Source of the DNA: Evernia prunastri
Lineage: Eukaryota > Ascomycota > Lecanoromycetes > Lecanorales > Parmeliaceae
NCBI GenBank assembly: GCA_003184365.1
Contig: NKYR01000151.1
Span: 1 to 64,000, forward strand
Direction: 5' to 3'
DNA: 64,000 nucleotides
In this document: piece after piece, positions 1 to 10,589 of the stretch
Position numbering within the stretch: position 1 is the first letter of the stretch
Layout: each line of letters begins with the position of its first letter
Notes under the pieces: model-generated
The model's input: the letters and a program-made list of their open reading frames with translations, nothing else
Database searches by the model: none
Told to the model about the DNA's origin: nothing
Program-made: the position numbers and the translations under genes

Positions 1-52
1 CTATGTGCTAGACACATAGCCATAAACACTCCCTATGTGCCTGACACCTAGG
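1..52. repeat. Two adjacent short hairpin sequences
   Basis: CTATGTG-CTAGA-CACATAG is a perfect 7-bp stem with a 5-nt loop. It is followed by a related imperfect copy (CCTATGTGCCTGACACCTAGG). They sit at the very edge of the window, so the context to the left is unknown. They could be the end of a larger repeat. Confidence 0.4.
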
Positions 53-59
53 GTACGTC

Positions 60-620
60 CGTAACATTTAATTAGTTTTCGATCTAGCTATTAAAAAGAG
101 TTAAAACGAAAGTATTAGATTAATTCTCGATTAATCTATTGAAAATAAGTCTCAATCAAAATTCTAAACTAAATCTCGATTAATCTATTAAAAATTTAGT
201 CTTAACGAAAGTATTAAATTAAATCTCGATTTAGCTTTTAAAATAAGTCTTAACGAATAAGTAAATCTCGATTTAGCTATTAAAATATATCTCAACGAAA
301 GTATTAAATTAAATCTCGATTTAGCTATTAAAAATTAAGTTTTATCGAAGTATTAATTTTTAACGAAAGTATTAATTCTTAACGAATGTATTAATTTTTA
401 ACGAAAGTATTAATCTTTAAAAAAAGTATTAATTTTTAAAGAAGATATTAATTTTAATGAAAGTGTTAATTCTTAACAAAAGTATTAATTTTAATAAAAG
501 TTCGGCTATGAAAAATAAGTTTCAACGAAAGAATTAAATTAATCCTCGATTAAGCTATTAAATAAGTCTTAACGAAATCATCAAATTAATTCTCGATTTG
601 GCTATTAATTAATTCTCGGA
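60..620. repeat. AT-rich tandem array
   Basis: This stretch is very AT-rich and built from reiterated degenerate blocks. One is an approximately 50-nt block (AAAGTATTAAATTAAATCTC then GATTTAGCTATTAAAA then TAAGTCTTAACG). In the middle there is a shorter 19-20-nt block (AACGAAAGTATTAATTTTT). No open frame is convincing. The base composition differs sharply from the flanking sequence. It may be RIP-altered satellite or subtelomeric/pericentromeric material, but that origin is inference. Confidence 0.75.
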
Positions 621-1544
621 GAGTGAAAGCGCGATTTTCAATCATTTTTGCGATGGCGAGGAGAAATGCTCTAGTCAGTGTGACTACATCATGTATGTAC
701 TAAACGTTAGTGTATTTCGCATGGAAATATATAAGACAGATCCTATCCCCTTATTTTTCTATGTTTTGAACCAAGATTCAACGCGAGTTCTTTTATCTTT
801 TACCCAAGCATCCTTCTTTTCACATAGCTGGATTTTCTACACCCATTTTGTCACTCAGGGCTTCTGTGAAGCGAGTCAAGGGGGCCCTGGCTCTTCTGCA
901 GCTGTGCAAGCTGTCAGGCATTGAAGTCTATACTTCCAACGCGACAAATTCGCTGTGCGCATTGTGTTTCCTGCTAGTGTTGGGGCTTTCGGCCTGAGTG
1001 GAGTACTGTTGGAAGGCAAACACGCCATTTGGTGCACGACCTTCGCTTGTAGTCGAGTACTTGATCTTCCGCTTGTTGTTGTTACGCTGTCTGCGCTCTC
1101 GCACTGCTCTTCCGCCAGCACGCATTCCTCTTTAACGGTTGCACTCTCTACGCAATTTCATCGAGGCAGGCATCTTGTGGTAGCATCCATTGAGCGAACG
1201 CTCCTTACACTCTGTCCTAAATCAACACGGTCGTCATTGTCGTACCGATTCCAGCATATGTCATTGTATCAGCAAGATCTTGCACACATACCTTCATAGT
1301 CAATAACAGCTTCCCACGTTCGCTCTTCGTACAGCGCTCACAATCCCCTGAAGAGCAACATTGCGCGGCCTTCAAGCCAAAATTGTTATCGCAACTGGTC
1401 TAATCGCTGCGGCTGCATCTCCTTCGAAGCTAGCATTGCACGGTCTTATGGCCCTAAGTTGCTGGCCTCTCTACAACTATTTGCTTTAAAAAGTCGTTCT
1501 GTCGGAGGCATATCAGCCTGTGGAGTACCCGCACCTTTGAGCGA
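621..1544. other. Intergenic stretch without a recognised gene
   Basis: I see only short overlapping open frames with no recognisable domain, and no RNA gene. Composition returns to about balanced after the AT-rich array. It may contain decayed repeat material related to the array that follows. Confidence 0.5.
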
Positions 1545-2195
1545 CTATCCCTGCAGACGCGCTACATTTTCAAGGATACAGCCACCCAAAGTGTGAAATT
1601 GTCAAGTGACTACGCCCTAGAAGGTGCTGCGCTCTCGAGGAAATATCTCTACAGACGAGGAACATAGCCAGCTGTACAATTAGCTAAAGCGTGGGATTCT
1701 CAAGTGGATTCTCCCTGGAACGTACAACGCTTTGAAGAACCTCTCTAGAAGCGTACGACTTTTGAGGCAGTCAGCCACTCAAAGGCCGAGCCTTTTAATA
1801 TTACGCCCCAGAACGTGCTACATCTTCAAGGGCTTCTCTCCATAGGCGTGCAATAATCTTGGGGGTAAAGCCAGTTAGGAGGTGAAGTTTCCGGAGAACG
1901 AATCCCGAGAATCTATTACGCTTCCAGGAAACATTTCTCTAAATCTACAATACTCCTCGAAATAAAGCCAGCCACAGCGCTGTAGTTCAGAGAACTGTTT
2001 CCTCGAATCTACTGCACTTTCCGGGAAATATCCTACGAATTTGCACTCGATTCTGGGTTAAATCCAGTCACAGGACGAGATTTCAGGGAACTATTCCCTA
2101 GAATCTACGGCCCTCTGAAGGAAACATCCCTATCAATTCGCAATACTTGCTGGGGAAATTTCCAGCCTCAGGGCGACTCCCTAGGGACTTACTCC
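1545..2195. repeat. Degenerate ~97-bp tandem repeat array (about 7 copies)
   Basis: Successive units begin with a variant of CCTAGAANNTNCTRC and contain a middle GGAAA-TATCTC-like block and an end block AAATCCAGTCACAG. Unit starts read by eye are near 1616, 1714, 1808, 1904, 2001 and 2097, so the spacing is 94-98 bp. A truncated unit lies before and another after. Copies are strongly diverged. No gene is visible inside. Confidence 0.65.
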
Positions 2196-2261
2196 GCAAA
2201 ACATCAGATCTTTCTAGGGCCGAGACCGGAAAGCAGTGACTTTGAAAGGTTTCGAAACCCG

Positions 2262-2465
2262 ATATCAAAACAAAGTGAATTTTCCACGGGTGAATAGCCA
2301 AAAAATTCACGCTCTAATAGGTGAATTTTCAAACACAGTGAATTTCTGCACGGTGAATACCTTAAAATAGTGATGTATTGAAGGGTGAATATCCGAACAC
2401 AGTGAATTTCTGCGGGTGAATACCTAAACGATAGTGAATTAAAAGCAGTGAATTCCCTTAGCGCG
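2262..2465. repeat. GTGAAT-rich direct repeats (~63-bp period)
   Basis: The motif GTGAAT recurs about ten times. A longer unit containing ACACAGTGAATTTCTGC followed by GGTGAATACC is present twice, about 63 bp apart (around 2336 and 2399), with a weaker third copy before. GGTGAATACC is close to palindromic in its ends. Function is unknown; the array lies 500-700 bp upstream of the SRA-domain start codon. Confidence 0.6.
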
Positions 2466-2511
2466 GCATCCTTGGATATTTAAACACCCAATCTCGCCCA
2501 CCATCTTACAC

Positions 2512-2610
2512 ATTTCTGTACCGGGTGCCGGTCAGCATAGATCTGGATCAGTCTGACCCGCAATCCTAGGTACTTCTGTACCGGTCAGCACAGATCTAGA
2601 CCAAGTCACC
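2512..2610. repeat. Direct repeat in the SRA-gene upstream region
   Basis: TTCTGTACCGG, GGTCAGCAYAGATCT and GGAYCA-type blocks occur twice, about 60-70 bp apart (near 2514 and 2571). The repeats lie 360-450 bp upstream of the proposed start codon at 2969. They could be promoter elements or simply another short tandem duplication. Confidence 0.5.
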
Positions 2611-2968
2611 CCTCTTGCTTTTCCCTATATATTATATACACATATATATAGCAATCGGGAGAAAAAGCCGTTTAAAGTCGGCTAGTGTGCTTCCGGTGGT
2701 AAGGTACTTTTTCCTGGAAGCTAGTTCGGTTTCCAAAGCTCACACTCTCAGTCTCTTTCCACAACCAACACCAACTCCAATTCCACCACCACAACTCTTC
2801 TGACTTAGCAACAAGTGCCCAGCGATCAACTTCTACCACTCGCAGCTGCAATCTGTCGAGACTTTTGGGGTTTTGCTTGCTGCTGCTGGCTGTTACGATG
2901 TGAGTTTTGCCGCTAACCTCAGTTCCAGAAGTGAGAGCTCGCGGATACTGACCCCACCAACAAGCAAG

Positions 2969-4554
2969 ATGCTCAAGGCAGACAACTCTCCTGTTGCAAC
3001 GATGGCCGTTGGCGGCACCATGGACAAGATGGAGAAGATGCAGCTCGTGTCGACTGACGCTGCCAGCTCGTGAGTCAAAAATCCATTCTTCGAGTGTGAG
3101 TTCTGCAATGCTAATTTCGCCAACAGCGGCGAGTCCGAAGACAAGAAGGGGGTCATACCCATCGAGTCTGTCGCTTCGTAAGTCAAGAAACCACCTTTGG
3201 AGCGTGAGCTCTCGAATGCTGACTTTCTCAACAGGAGCGACTCGGAGGACAAGAAGGGACTCGTCCCAACCGAGGCTGTCGTATGGTAAGTCAAGTTGTC
3301 ATCTCACGAGCGTGAGCTCTCAAACGCTAATTCTTTCCACAGCAGCGAGCTCATGGAGACCAATGCCGCCGCTGCACCAATCACAGTGGTCGACACAATG
3401 GAGAAAGCTGAGAAAATGGGGCTCGAGCCAATCGACTTGCCCAACGAACCGGCGAAGATCAAGTCCTTCCCCTTCGATCCCAAATGCAGCTTCAGCCCTG
3501 AACGTTTGATCAGGATGAAGATCGTCCGGATGGCCAGAGAGAAGCGGCAGGTGAACACGAAGGAGTACCAGATAATCGGGAACATCCTGAAGGCCATATC
3601 CTCGATCCAAACCTTCACCGCCGAGAACGTCGAAGCACTGCGAAGCAGGGTCATAATGACCTGCATTCTGGGGGAAGCCAACACCACTGGTCCTTACGAG
3701 TTTCCTAAGTCTTTTCAGGATGTCGCCCTTGCCAACATTGCCAGAATGGACGAAGAGGTCGAAGTCACGGAAGTTCTTGATGAAACACCGCCTGCCTTGA
3801 GCGAGACGAGTCTTGTCAATACCGGCAACAAGCGCAAAAGGGATTGCACAGCTTCACGTCGCTCCGCTGCTCGCCAACTGCCAGATGTCAGCGATCCTGT
3901 ATACCAGTCGATCATGTGGAATATCACTGTCACCGACGGACGCACTCGAAAGTACACTATCACGGACAAGTCTGCCGCGATCTCCTGCAACCGATTCGGA
4001 CACAACGGTCTCACCGTGGGTCAGTGGTTCCCTTTCCGCATTTGCGCATTGAACGCCGGAGCGCACGGTGCTACGCAGGCAGGGATTGCAGGATCGGAGA
4101 ACACAGGAGCCTTCTCCGTCGTGGTCTCGAGTGAGTCATAGAGCTGCCCGACATCTACCGTTCCCACACTGACCAACGCTTAGGTGATTACGACGAGCTT
4201 GACAAGGACAACGGCGAGACCCTCTACTACTCCGGCAGCAACAGCGCTCTGAACGAAGACCCCGCCAACCCCGTCCGAACCCACGCCACCAAGGCCATGC
4301 AGCGATCCTACAACGACCGCCGTCCCATCCGTGTGCTGCGGACCGCGGGGGGCAAGTGGCGCAACTGTCCGGCGAAGGGGATCCGCTACGACGGGCTGTA
4401 CCGCATCGTCTCGGATGGGATCGCGAAGAACAAACTGGGGGGCGCGTATGTGCGGTTCAAGCTCGTGAGGGAAGGGAACCAGCGGAGCATCGATTTGGGC
4501 AGGCCTACTCAGATGGAGAGGGATGTGTTTGAGCGGCTCAAGAACAGTATCTGA
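2969..4554 (+). CDS. SRA-YDG domain protein
   Basis: Model: exons 2969-3069, 3127-3177, 3235-3285, 3343-4130, 4184-4554 (453 aa). The C-terminal half (about residues 280-430) is an SRA/YDG fold: FGHNGLTVGQWF near its start, a YYSGSNS loop, R-rich middle and the diagnostic YDGLYRI near residue 400. SRA domains of the UHRF1/SUVH type flip out and bind 5-methylcytosine in DNA. No RING, PHD or SET domain is visible, so this would be a reader-only protein, presumably nuclear. The N-terminal third is a series of acidic/lysine-rich 17-residue modules (SEDKKG...) encoded by tandemly duplicated exon-intron units. The start at 2969 is the first ATG in the coding frame; the leader before it may hold a further intron. 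Family assignment is firm. Methyl-DNA binding is inferred from the family. Confidence 0.85.
3070..3342 (+). repeat. Tandem 108-bp exon-intron units inside the SRA gene
   Basis: Three introns (3070-3126, 3178-3234, 3286-3342) are each exactly 57 nt. The two exons between them (3127-3177, 3235-3285) are each exactly 51 nt. All three introns are phase 2, so each exon is a symmetric in-frame cassette. The introns are recognisably homologous: introns 2 and 3 share GTAAGTCAAG at the donor and GAGCGTGAGCTCTC in the middle, and intron 1 has a diverged form of both. The exons share GACAAGAAGGG and encode near-identical 17-residue modules. A degenerate further intron copy may lie in the leader, ending near 2928. 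Confidence 0.85.
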
Positions 4555-5265
4555 GCGTTGGATATGTGGATGACATTGGAGTTCGGTGATGGTTTGATGG
4601 AGTCATGAGTGATGGATTGACGACTTGTGTCATGTTTCACGGGCTGCGGCCACTTGGAAATGTGACAAGATTGGGGTAGAGACCTTCAGATAGCTACATC
4701 TAATATACAAAAGTTGGTATGATTGATTGATTCGAATTGCAAGTGATGGTCTGCTACCCATAGTAACTGCCATATCCCCGTCATTTGATGTAAGTTTCAT
4801 GGCGGATTCGGAAATGATACCTGAGAAACGATACGAAGCTTGTGAGCTGAAGGTATACAGTCTACACAAAAATCATGGTAATATCTCAACGGATTCGATA
4901 ATCTCAAGGACGTAGGACCATAACTGGCGAGATCTTTCGAGTAAATTACCTATACAAAACATTTGATTGTGGCCAAATGATGCTGCCTTCCCTCAAAAAA
5001 CGATGACGAAAATTGGGGATACCTTGACTGTGGAGAAAGAGGTTTGCTTTAGCCTTAAGGGATCTAGTTCCAAGCTAGTGCAGATCGAAAACCGGATCCC
5101 TGCAATGACGATATCCCCAGATTCTCGAATTACCAAGGAAGATACAACAGCTGCCAAACACGCGCTCTACCACACATTTGCCTCAATATCAAAGCTCTTC
5201 ACCTCCCATCATCTGCACCATATCCAAGCCTCCACAATCTTCACTCATTGCTACTCCTCGACACA
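4555..5265. other. Intergenic region between the SRA and repeat-protein genes
   Basis: This contains the 3' flank of the SRA gene and the promoter of the next gene. Short open frames are present but none has recognisable domains or splice support. No repeat or RNA gene is evident. Confidence 0.5.
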
Positions 5266-6470
5266 ATGCCGGACTCCAAAGACAAAAAGTCCAGATTTGG
5301 CCTCTTCGGCCACAAAGACCGCCCCACCCCTACCACCGACTCCACCTACGGCAGCGAAGCCTCCTCAGACGCGCGCAATTCCTATCAATCAGCCGGCAGC
5401 ATGACCGGCAGCGACAACACCGGCACCACGGTCAACGATCAAGGACAGACAGTCACCACCACCACAACGACTACGACCACTACCACCACAGGAGGCGGCG
5501 GTGCTTCGACCACTTCTGGACCCCACACGAGCAATTTGGCCAATAAGCTGGATCCGAGAGTCAGCAGTGGCAGCGATCAGACTGAGGTTTCGGAAACGGT
5601 GCAACGGCGCGAGAACGACCGACCGAACATACCGCCAAAGTCGATGAGGAGGGAGCCGAGTCCGAATCCACCGCCACAACAGCGTTCGAATGGAGGGGGA
5701 GGAGGTTTATCGTCGATACTGAGTGGTGGGAGGAATCACGAGCAGAGGCAGCCAGACATTTATGGAAGTTCGAACGCGCCGCCTCAACAGCAATCAAGTG
5801 GAGGCGGAGGCCTATCATCTATCTTGTCTGGCGGCAGGAGCCACGATCAGAGACAAACGGACAATTACGGAAGTTCGAACGCACCACCTCAGCAGCAATC
5901 AAGTGGAGGACTATCATCCATTCTGACAGGCCAAAGGAACCACGATCAGAGACAACCAGACAATCTCGGGGGGCCGAGTAGCCCACAAAGCCAAGGCAGG
6001 CACAATTTCTCGTACCCGAGCAGGACGCCACCAAATGAACGGGCGCAGCTGCCAGGGCAAACGCAGGGTCAAGTACCTGTACAACAACAGCAACAATCCC
6101 CGAGCACGTTGCAAAATCTAAAGACTGCAGCGGTGGGAATACACGTGAGCCTTTCCCCCATTCCTCGCTCTACCACTTTCTTCTCACACCTCCCTCTTGC
6201 TCCAATCCTCTTGAGCCATCGCTAACCTACCAACGCGTCAAACAGGGCGTCGGCGAAACCCTTCGCGGCACCCTCAACTCCAGCGTCGACCGACGCTTCC
6301 ACGCAACCCCGGAGCAACAAGCCCAGAACGAACGGGTCCTGAATGCCGGCAAGCAGGAGATCGAGAGCGGGCACTTGAGCGAGCATAGCAGGCAGCAGGG
6401 CGGGCCAGGCACGAAGGGTATATTGAGGAAGAGCGGGGGACAGGGGCAATTGAGGGTTGTGAATGAATAA
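5266..6470 (+). CDS. Low-complexity fungal protein with internal repeats
   Basis: Model: exons 5266-6144 and 6246-6470 with a 101-nt phase-0 intron (367 aa). The protein has no catalytic domain. It opens with a basic segment (KDKKSRFGLFGHKDR) followed by a run of threonines near residues 64-75 and the short motif NLANKLDPRV. It then carries three copies of an approximately 30-36-residue repeat containing GGLSSILSGGR and SSNAPPQQQSSGG (about residues 143-235). The C-terminal part (VGETLRGTLNSSVDRR) resembles the conserved end of a widespread fungal family of unknown function. The motif NNLDPRV also occurs in the tail of the aquaporin in this window. Probably a disordered cytosolic protein; the role is unknown. 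Confidence 0.75.
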
Positions 6471-8000
6471 AGGAATGATTTTTCTGATTGAAAAAAAGTG
6501 GGGCCATGGGAGGTAGGCGATGTGGTGGAAAAGATGCTGGCTAGGTATGTGGGCGATTGCCGAATGTGTTATATATGTGGTGTGAATGATTGAGGTTGGT
6601 ATTCGTGGTATGTACAGCGGCAAAAAGAGATCTCGTGGCCAAGTGAGCCATCCATGTGGATATCTCTAGTCCGACACCAAGACTGCATCCGGCAAAAGAC
6701 GTTGCAATCGAGCTAATCCTTTCTCTCCTACCATACGTCCACAAACAAAGCGTATCAAAGCATCATCTAACACCCTTCTCCCCTTTCCTTTCCATCTCCC
6801 CACCACACTTGAGAGCGCATTATTGCGCCATTCATCTCCCAGCCCGCTCACCTAAACCAACTCCTATCATCCGCGCCGCCTACTACAATTACACACAAAA
6901 CAGAATCCCTCCCATCTCATCATCCCCCATCCTCGTCCAGCGCACCACATTCGAGCACCCAACCATCCAACCCTCAAACCCCTCTCGAACCACATGCTGC
7001 CAGACTTTCCTATCTTGCAAATATATCCATTTTCAGACGAAGAGGGTACCACCGATCTCAACCCATTCATTCCTTGTTCAGTCGACACCGCTGAGGAACG
7101 CGGCCGTGTCTGACTATATTATCTCCCATGCAGATACTTAAGACCCACTCGACCCCCCGGCCCCCCAGCGCTTCCGCCCGTCGTCTGAAAAGAAGAGCTA
7201 CCCAGGAATATCGCTCCAAACGCAGCTCCAAACGAAACTTTCCACGCGCACGAACGAGTCCGGAAATCAAAGAGGCACACTGCGTCTCCAAGACATCACC
7301 CACTTCACAAAGATGGAAGACGGTCCTCGCACGTGCGATCCGATCCATTCTGGCTTGTCAGAATCTTGTCCATATCCCTTAACAGGTCCGTCCTCAAATC
7401 GGGGCTCGTAACGGGGGTTGTAACGCTATTGACGCCATGCACCATGCGCCATTCCGTCATAGAGTAGCAACCAAATATAGACACGAACACGGGCCGTCGA
7501 GGGGTTGCTTGGTTGCTTGCTTGCTTGGTAGAACATGCAGCATGAGCGAAACAAGCTAGATAAGCAGGGCAAGCAGCACAAGCAGACCAACCAGCACAAC
7601 ACCCCCCCTTCACCCACCCTCACCCTCTCGAGGCGGCGCTGCACACACACGCTGCAACCCTACGCACGTCAGTCACTTACTCACATCTTCGAAGGCGAGT
7701 ATGCTGAGCTGAGCCATCGAGGAACTACGTGAGCGTAGAGTGAGAGGGGAAACAAGGCGAGGATGGGGAGGAGGGAGGCTCTGCGAACTGTTCGATACTT
7801 GTGCTTGAGAAGGAGGGATGGATGCATGCATGGGTGCATGGATGGAAGGATGGATAGATCTCCCGGAGCGGAGCAAGATCCCCCTCTCCATCTCCATCTC
7901 CCCGGCGGCGCTGCTGCGATCGACGCGGACGATGACAGTCGGTCGCAGAGCTTGGGGGACGCTGAGCGCTCTAGATGGGGCGGTGCGAGCGGGCTGTAGG

Positions 8001-8081
8001 AGCTGGGATAGGGGCTGGGATAGGGGCTGGGATAGTGACTGGGCTAGGGACTGGGAGCTAGGGACTGGGAGCTAGGGACTG
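8001..8081 (+). repeat. G-rich minisatellite
   Basis: Units of GGGATAGGGGCT followed by GGGACTGGGAGCTA are repeated. Many GGG runs separated by 3-7 nt fit the classical G-quadruplex pattern on the + strand. Function unknown. Confidence 0.6.
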
Positions 8082-8487
8082 AGCGCTACGGAGTAGAAGG
8101 GCGGTTTTGCACATGCTCTGCGCTGGGGGGGAAGGGGCTCGTTGTCGGAAGGCTCGTTGTGAGAAGGGTTTTTTGGGGGGATGGAGATGTGGAGATGTGG
8201 GGGGTATGTATATCCTTGTACATATATCCGGCGAGAACCGGATATCCTAACGGTAACGGTAGCAGTTCATCAGAACGGACACAGCCGTGACTTTCGCTCG
8301 TCCAGAGATGCTAATAGATCGCTCGTTGATGATATCAGACCTGCAAGTAGCAACGCACAGAGCACGCGGATGTGCTCGATGGATGCCTTCTACCGTTGAC
8401 CCTTTCGCTTCGGCCCAAATGACCCAACCCAAACGTCCGGATCGCGTGCGTGCGGACTTTAATTGACTGGTCGAGATGTTACCTACC

Positions 8488-8600
8488 GCTAATCCCAAAT
8501 CCCCAATCCTCAATCCCTAATCTCAATCCCCAATCCCCAATCCCTAATCCCTACTCCCTCATCACGACTCCCGACTCCCAAATCACGACTCCAACCCCAC
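8488..8600 (-). repeat. C-rich minisatellite (G-rich on the minus strand)
   Basis: CCCCAATC / CCCTAATC octamers are repeated with decay toward CCCGACTC. Read on the minus strand this gives GGGATTGGGGATT, so the quadruplex-prone strand is opposite to that of the 8001-8081 tract. It resembles degenerate telomere repeats but is not a true CCCTAA array. Confidence 0.55.
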
Positions 8601-9243
8601 CTTCCCACTTTCCCATTTCCCATGCTGATCTCGTTTAACAATCGAGCTCATCCCACGAACGGGGGTCAGAACTGCGCTCGCTGTTTAGCTGGTGCGTATG
8701 GCGCAAGCTCGCTCGGGTGAGGAGCTGGTTGGTTGGGTTTGGTTAGTTAGCAGGAGATGTGGTGGATAGAATGGGGAGGACGGGGGGAAGGAGGAGAGGA
8801 GGGCAGGAGGGCAGGAAGAAAGGAGAGGAGGCTACGTCTGCAGGATCTGGCCGGCGACCTGGCCGGATGCACAATTCTTGGGGGTATTTGTTGAGGTGTA
8901 CTAGTCGAGGACGAGGATGGGATGGATGAATTCAGCCAAGGCATGTATACGGCAACATCTACCCAGAGACGTGATATCTTTGAGTCTGCCGGTCACTTCC
9001 GCCCACGGTACATACCTACCCCGAGACACACCACACCGCATCGCACGTCCCATGAGGCGTGAGCAAACTGACAGGAGGCTGGCTGGAAGAGATGCGGGTC
9101 GCAGATTACAACTCAACGCCTCGCTAAAGCATAGACATGACCACATCGAAGATGGAAAGTCGACGCTCGCCGACCATGATCTGTTAATTGGAGGGCAGCG
9201 CTAGCGTTTCGTGGCTTGGACTACAGACGGAATGCGCGAGGAA

Positions 9244-9276
9244 GGGATGGGATGGGATGGGATGGGATGGGATGGA
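9244..9276 (+). repeat. GGGAT pentanucleotide microsatellite
   Basis: About six perfect tandem copies of GGGAT (read as GATGG) are present. No gene overlaps. The run fits a short G-quadruplex pattern. Confidence 0.8.
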
Positions 9277-10589
9277 GGAAGATCAGATAGGATGTCTTCT
9301 TTGTGGCGAAAGGGGAAATGGGTATCATCGATTTCTCGCGGGATCCCTCTCGAAGAAGGGGGGGGGAAAAGAACCCTTCTATTGGCCCACACAAGCCCGC
9401 ACGAACAATAAACAGCATATACGCATACATGCGCTGCTCCTATGTATCAGTCACACCACACAGTATCGCCATGTCCGGAGAGGATTACATTCAATGTACA
9501 GAGCACAGGATTCACGATGTGATGCGATGATTCCGATCCGATGATGCCCAGCCACATGACCTCCATACCCATATCCCCATTCCCGCTTGGAGCGGAAAAC
9601 GCTCGGAGGTCGGAGCTCGGGGGTCATTTCGCAATAAGGCTCGCTTGACCTGGCGCTGGATCTGCGGAGTTTTTCTTTGGGCGGTGGGTCATGATGGCTG
9701 TGTCTATCCGATCATACATGCATCCGATCATACATGCACCGATCCATCCAGGCATCCCAGCCTCATGACCTATTCAGCGAGTCAGCCAGCCAGTCTGTCT
9801 GCCTACCTGCTGCCTGCCTGCACCAATCTCAGCAGTACCACATACCATCATTGATGATCTTCGACCTCTCCATCACATATACCCTAGAACACCTCGTCTT
9901 CACTCTCCGCGCTATTTACAGGGTAGACATAAGACGATGAAAAGATGTGAGTTAAGAGGATAGACAGTGCGGGTTCTGATATTGAAAGGATGTAGACTCT
10001 ACCCGGTAGCGATATTGTGAAAGCAAGAATGGATGACGATGCTGCTGCTGCGATGAGCAAGGCATGATACGCTTTGGATGTATGTCGTCGATGTTCTCTA
10101 ATTGCTGGCATCACGCATACGCGCATTTACCACAGGATCGGCAAGCCATTTACCCCAAGGTCACGCTCAATTGTGCGTAGGTATGAGCACCACCTTACTG
10201 TTGCCCACTTAGGGATTGAGCTGCTGTATAATCCTCGGTTTACGGGAAGTGAGTGTCTTTCTCATTCACGTTTAGATAAGCGCTTGGTTAGTTAGTGTGT
10301 GAGGTGTAGATCAGCGGCTATAGATCAATCGAGAGGTCTTTTTGTAAAAGAGGCATTGCGACTTCGTATACAACATAAAATCACTAGTACTAGCGCACCC
10401 AGCGATACGTTACCACATGAACTGAGTGTCTCTTCACAAGAAGCGATCGGGAAACTTCCATCTCAAAAATCCTCAGCAGTCTCATACAAGCCAATAGAAA
10501 CAAAAATCATAACTCCGATACTCTTACGGGACCCGGTCCGACTTAACGGCGCTGCAGTCCCAGCATCTGAGAATCTTTGTTCATATCCC

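Larger units (their letters stand above)
6471..10589. other. 4.1-kb gene desert with low-complexity tracts
   Basis: No frame in this interval shows a recognisable domain or a spliceable long model, and no tRNA or rRNA is visible. It holds simple repeats (GGATG/ATGG around 7816-7860, G-rich at 8001-8081, C-rich at 8488-8600, GGGAT at 9244-9276) and TTGC/GCAAGCA runs near 7500-7590. It could host long non-coding transcripts or be a regulatory or decayed region; the sequence does not decide. Confidence 0.5.

Noticed and set aside
955..1299. 115-codon open frame before the 97-bp array
   Set aside because: The opposite strand is equally open, the product has no domain, and the sequence is flanked by repeats.
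8488..8600. Possible internal telomere repeat (CCCTAA-like)
   Set aside because: Only a few units read CCCTAATC; most are CCCCAATC or decay further. I therefore call it a C-rich minisatellite.
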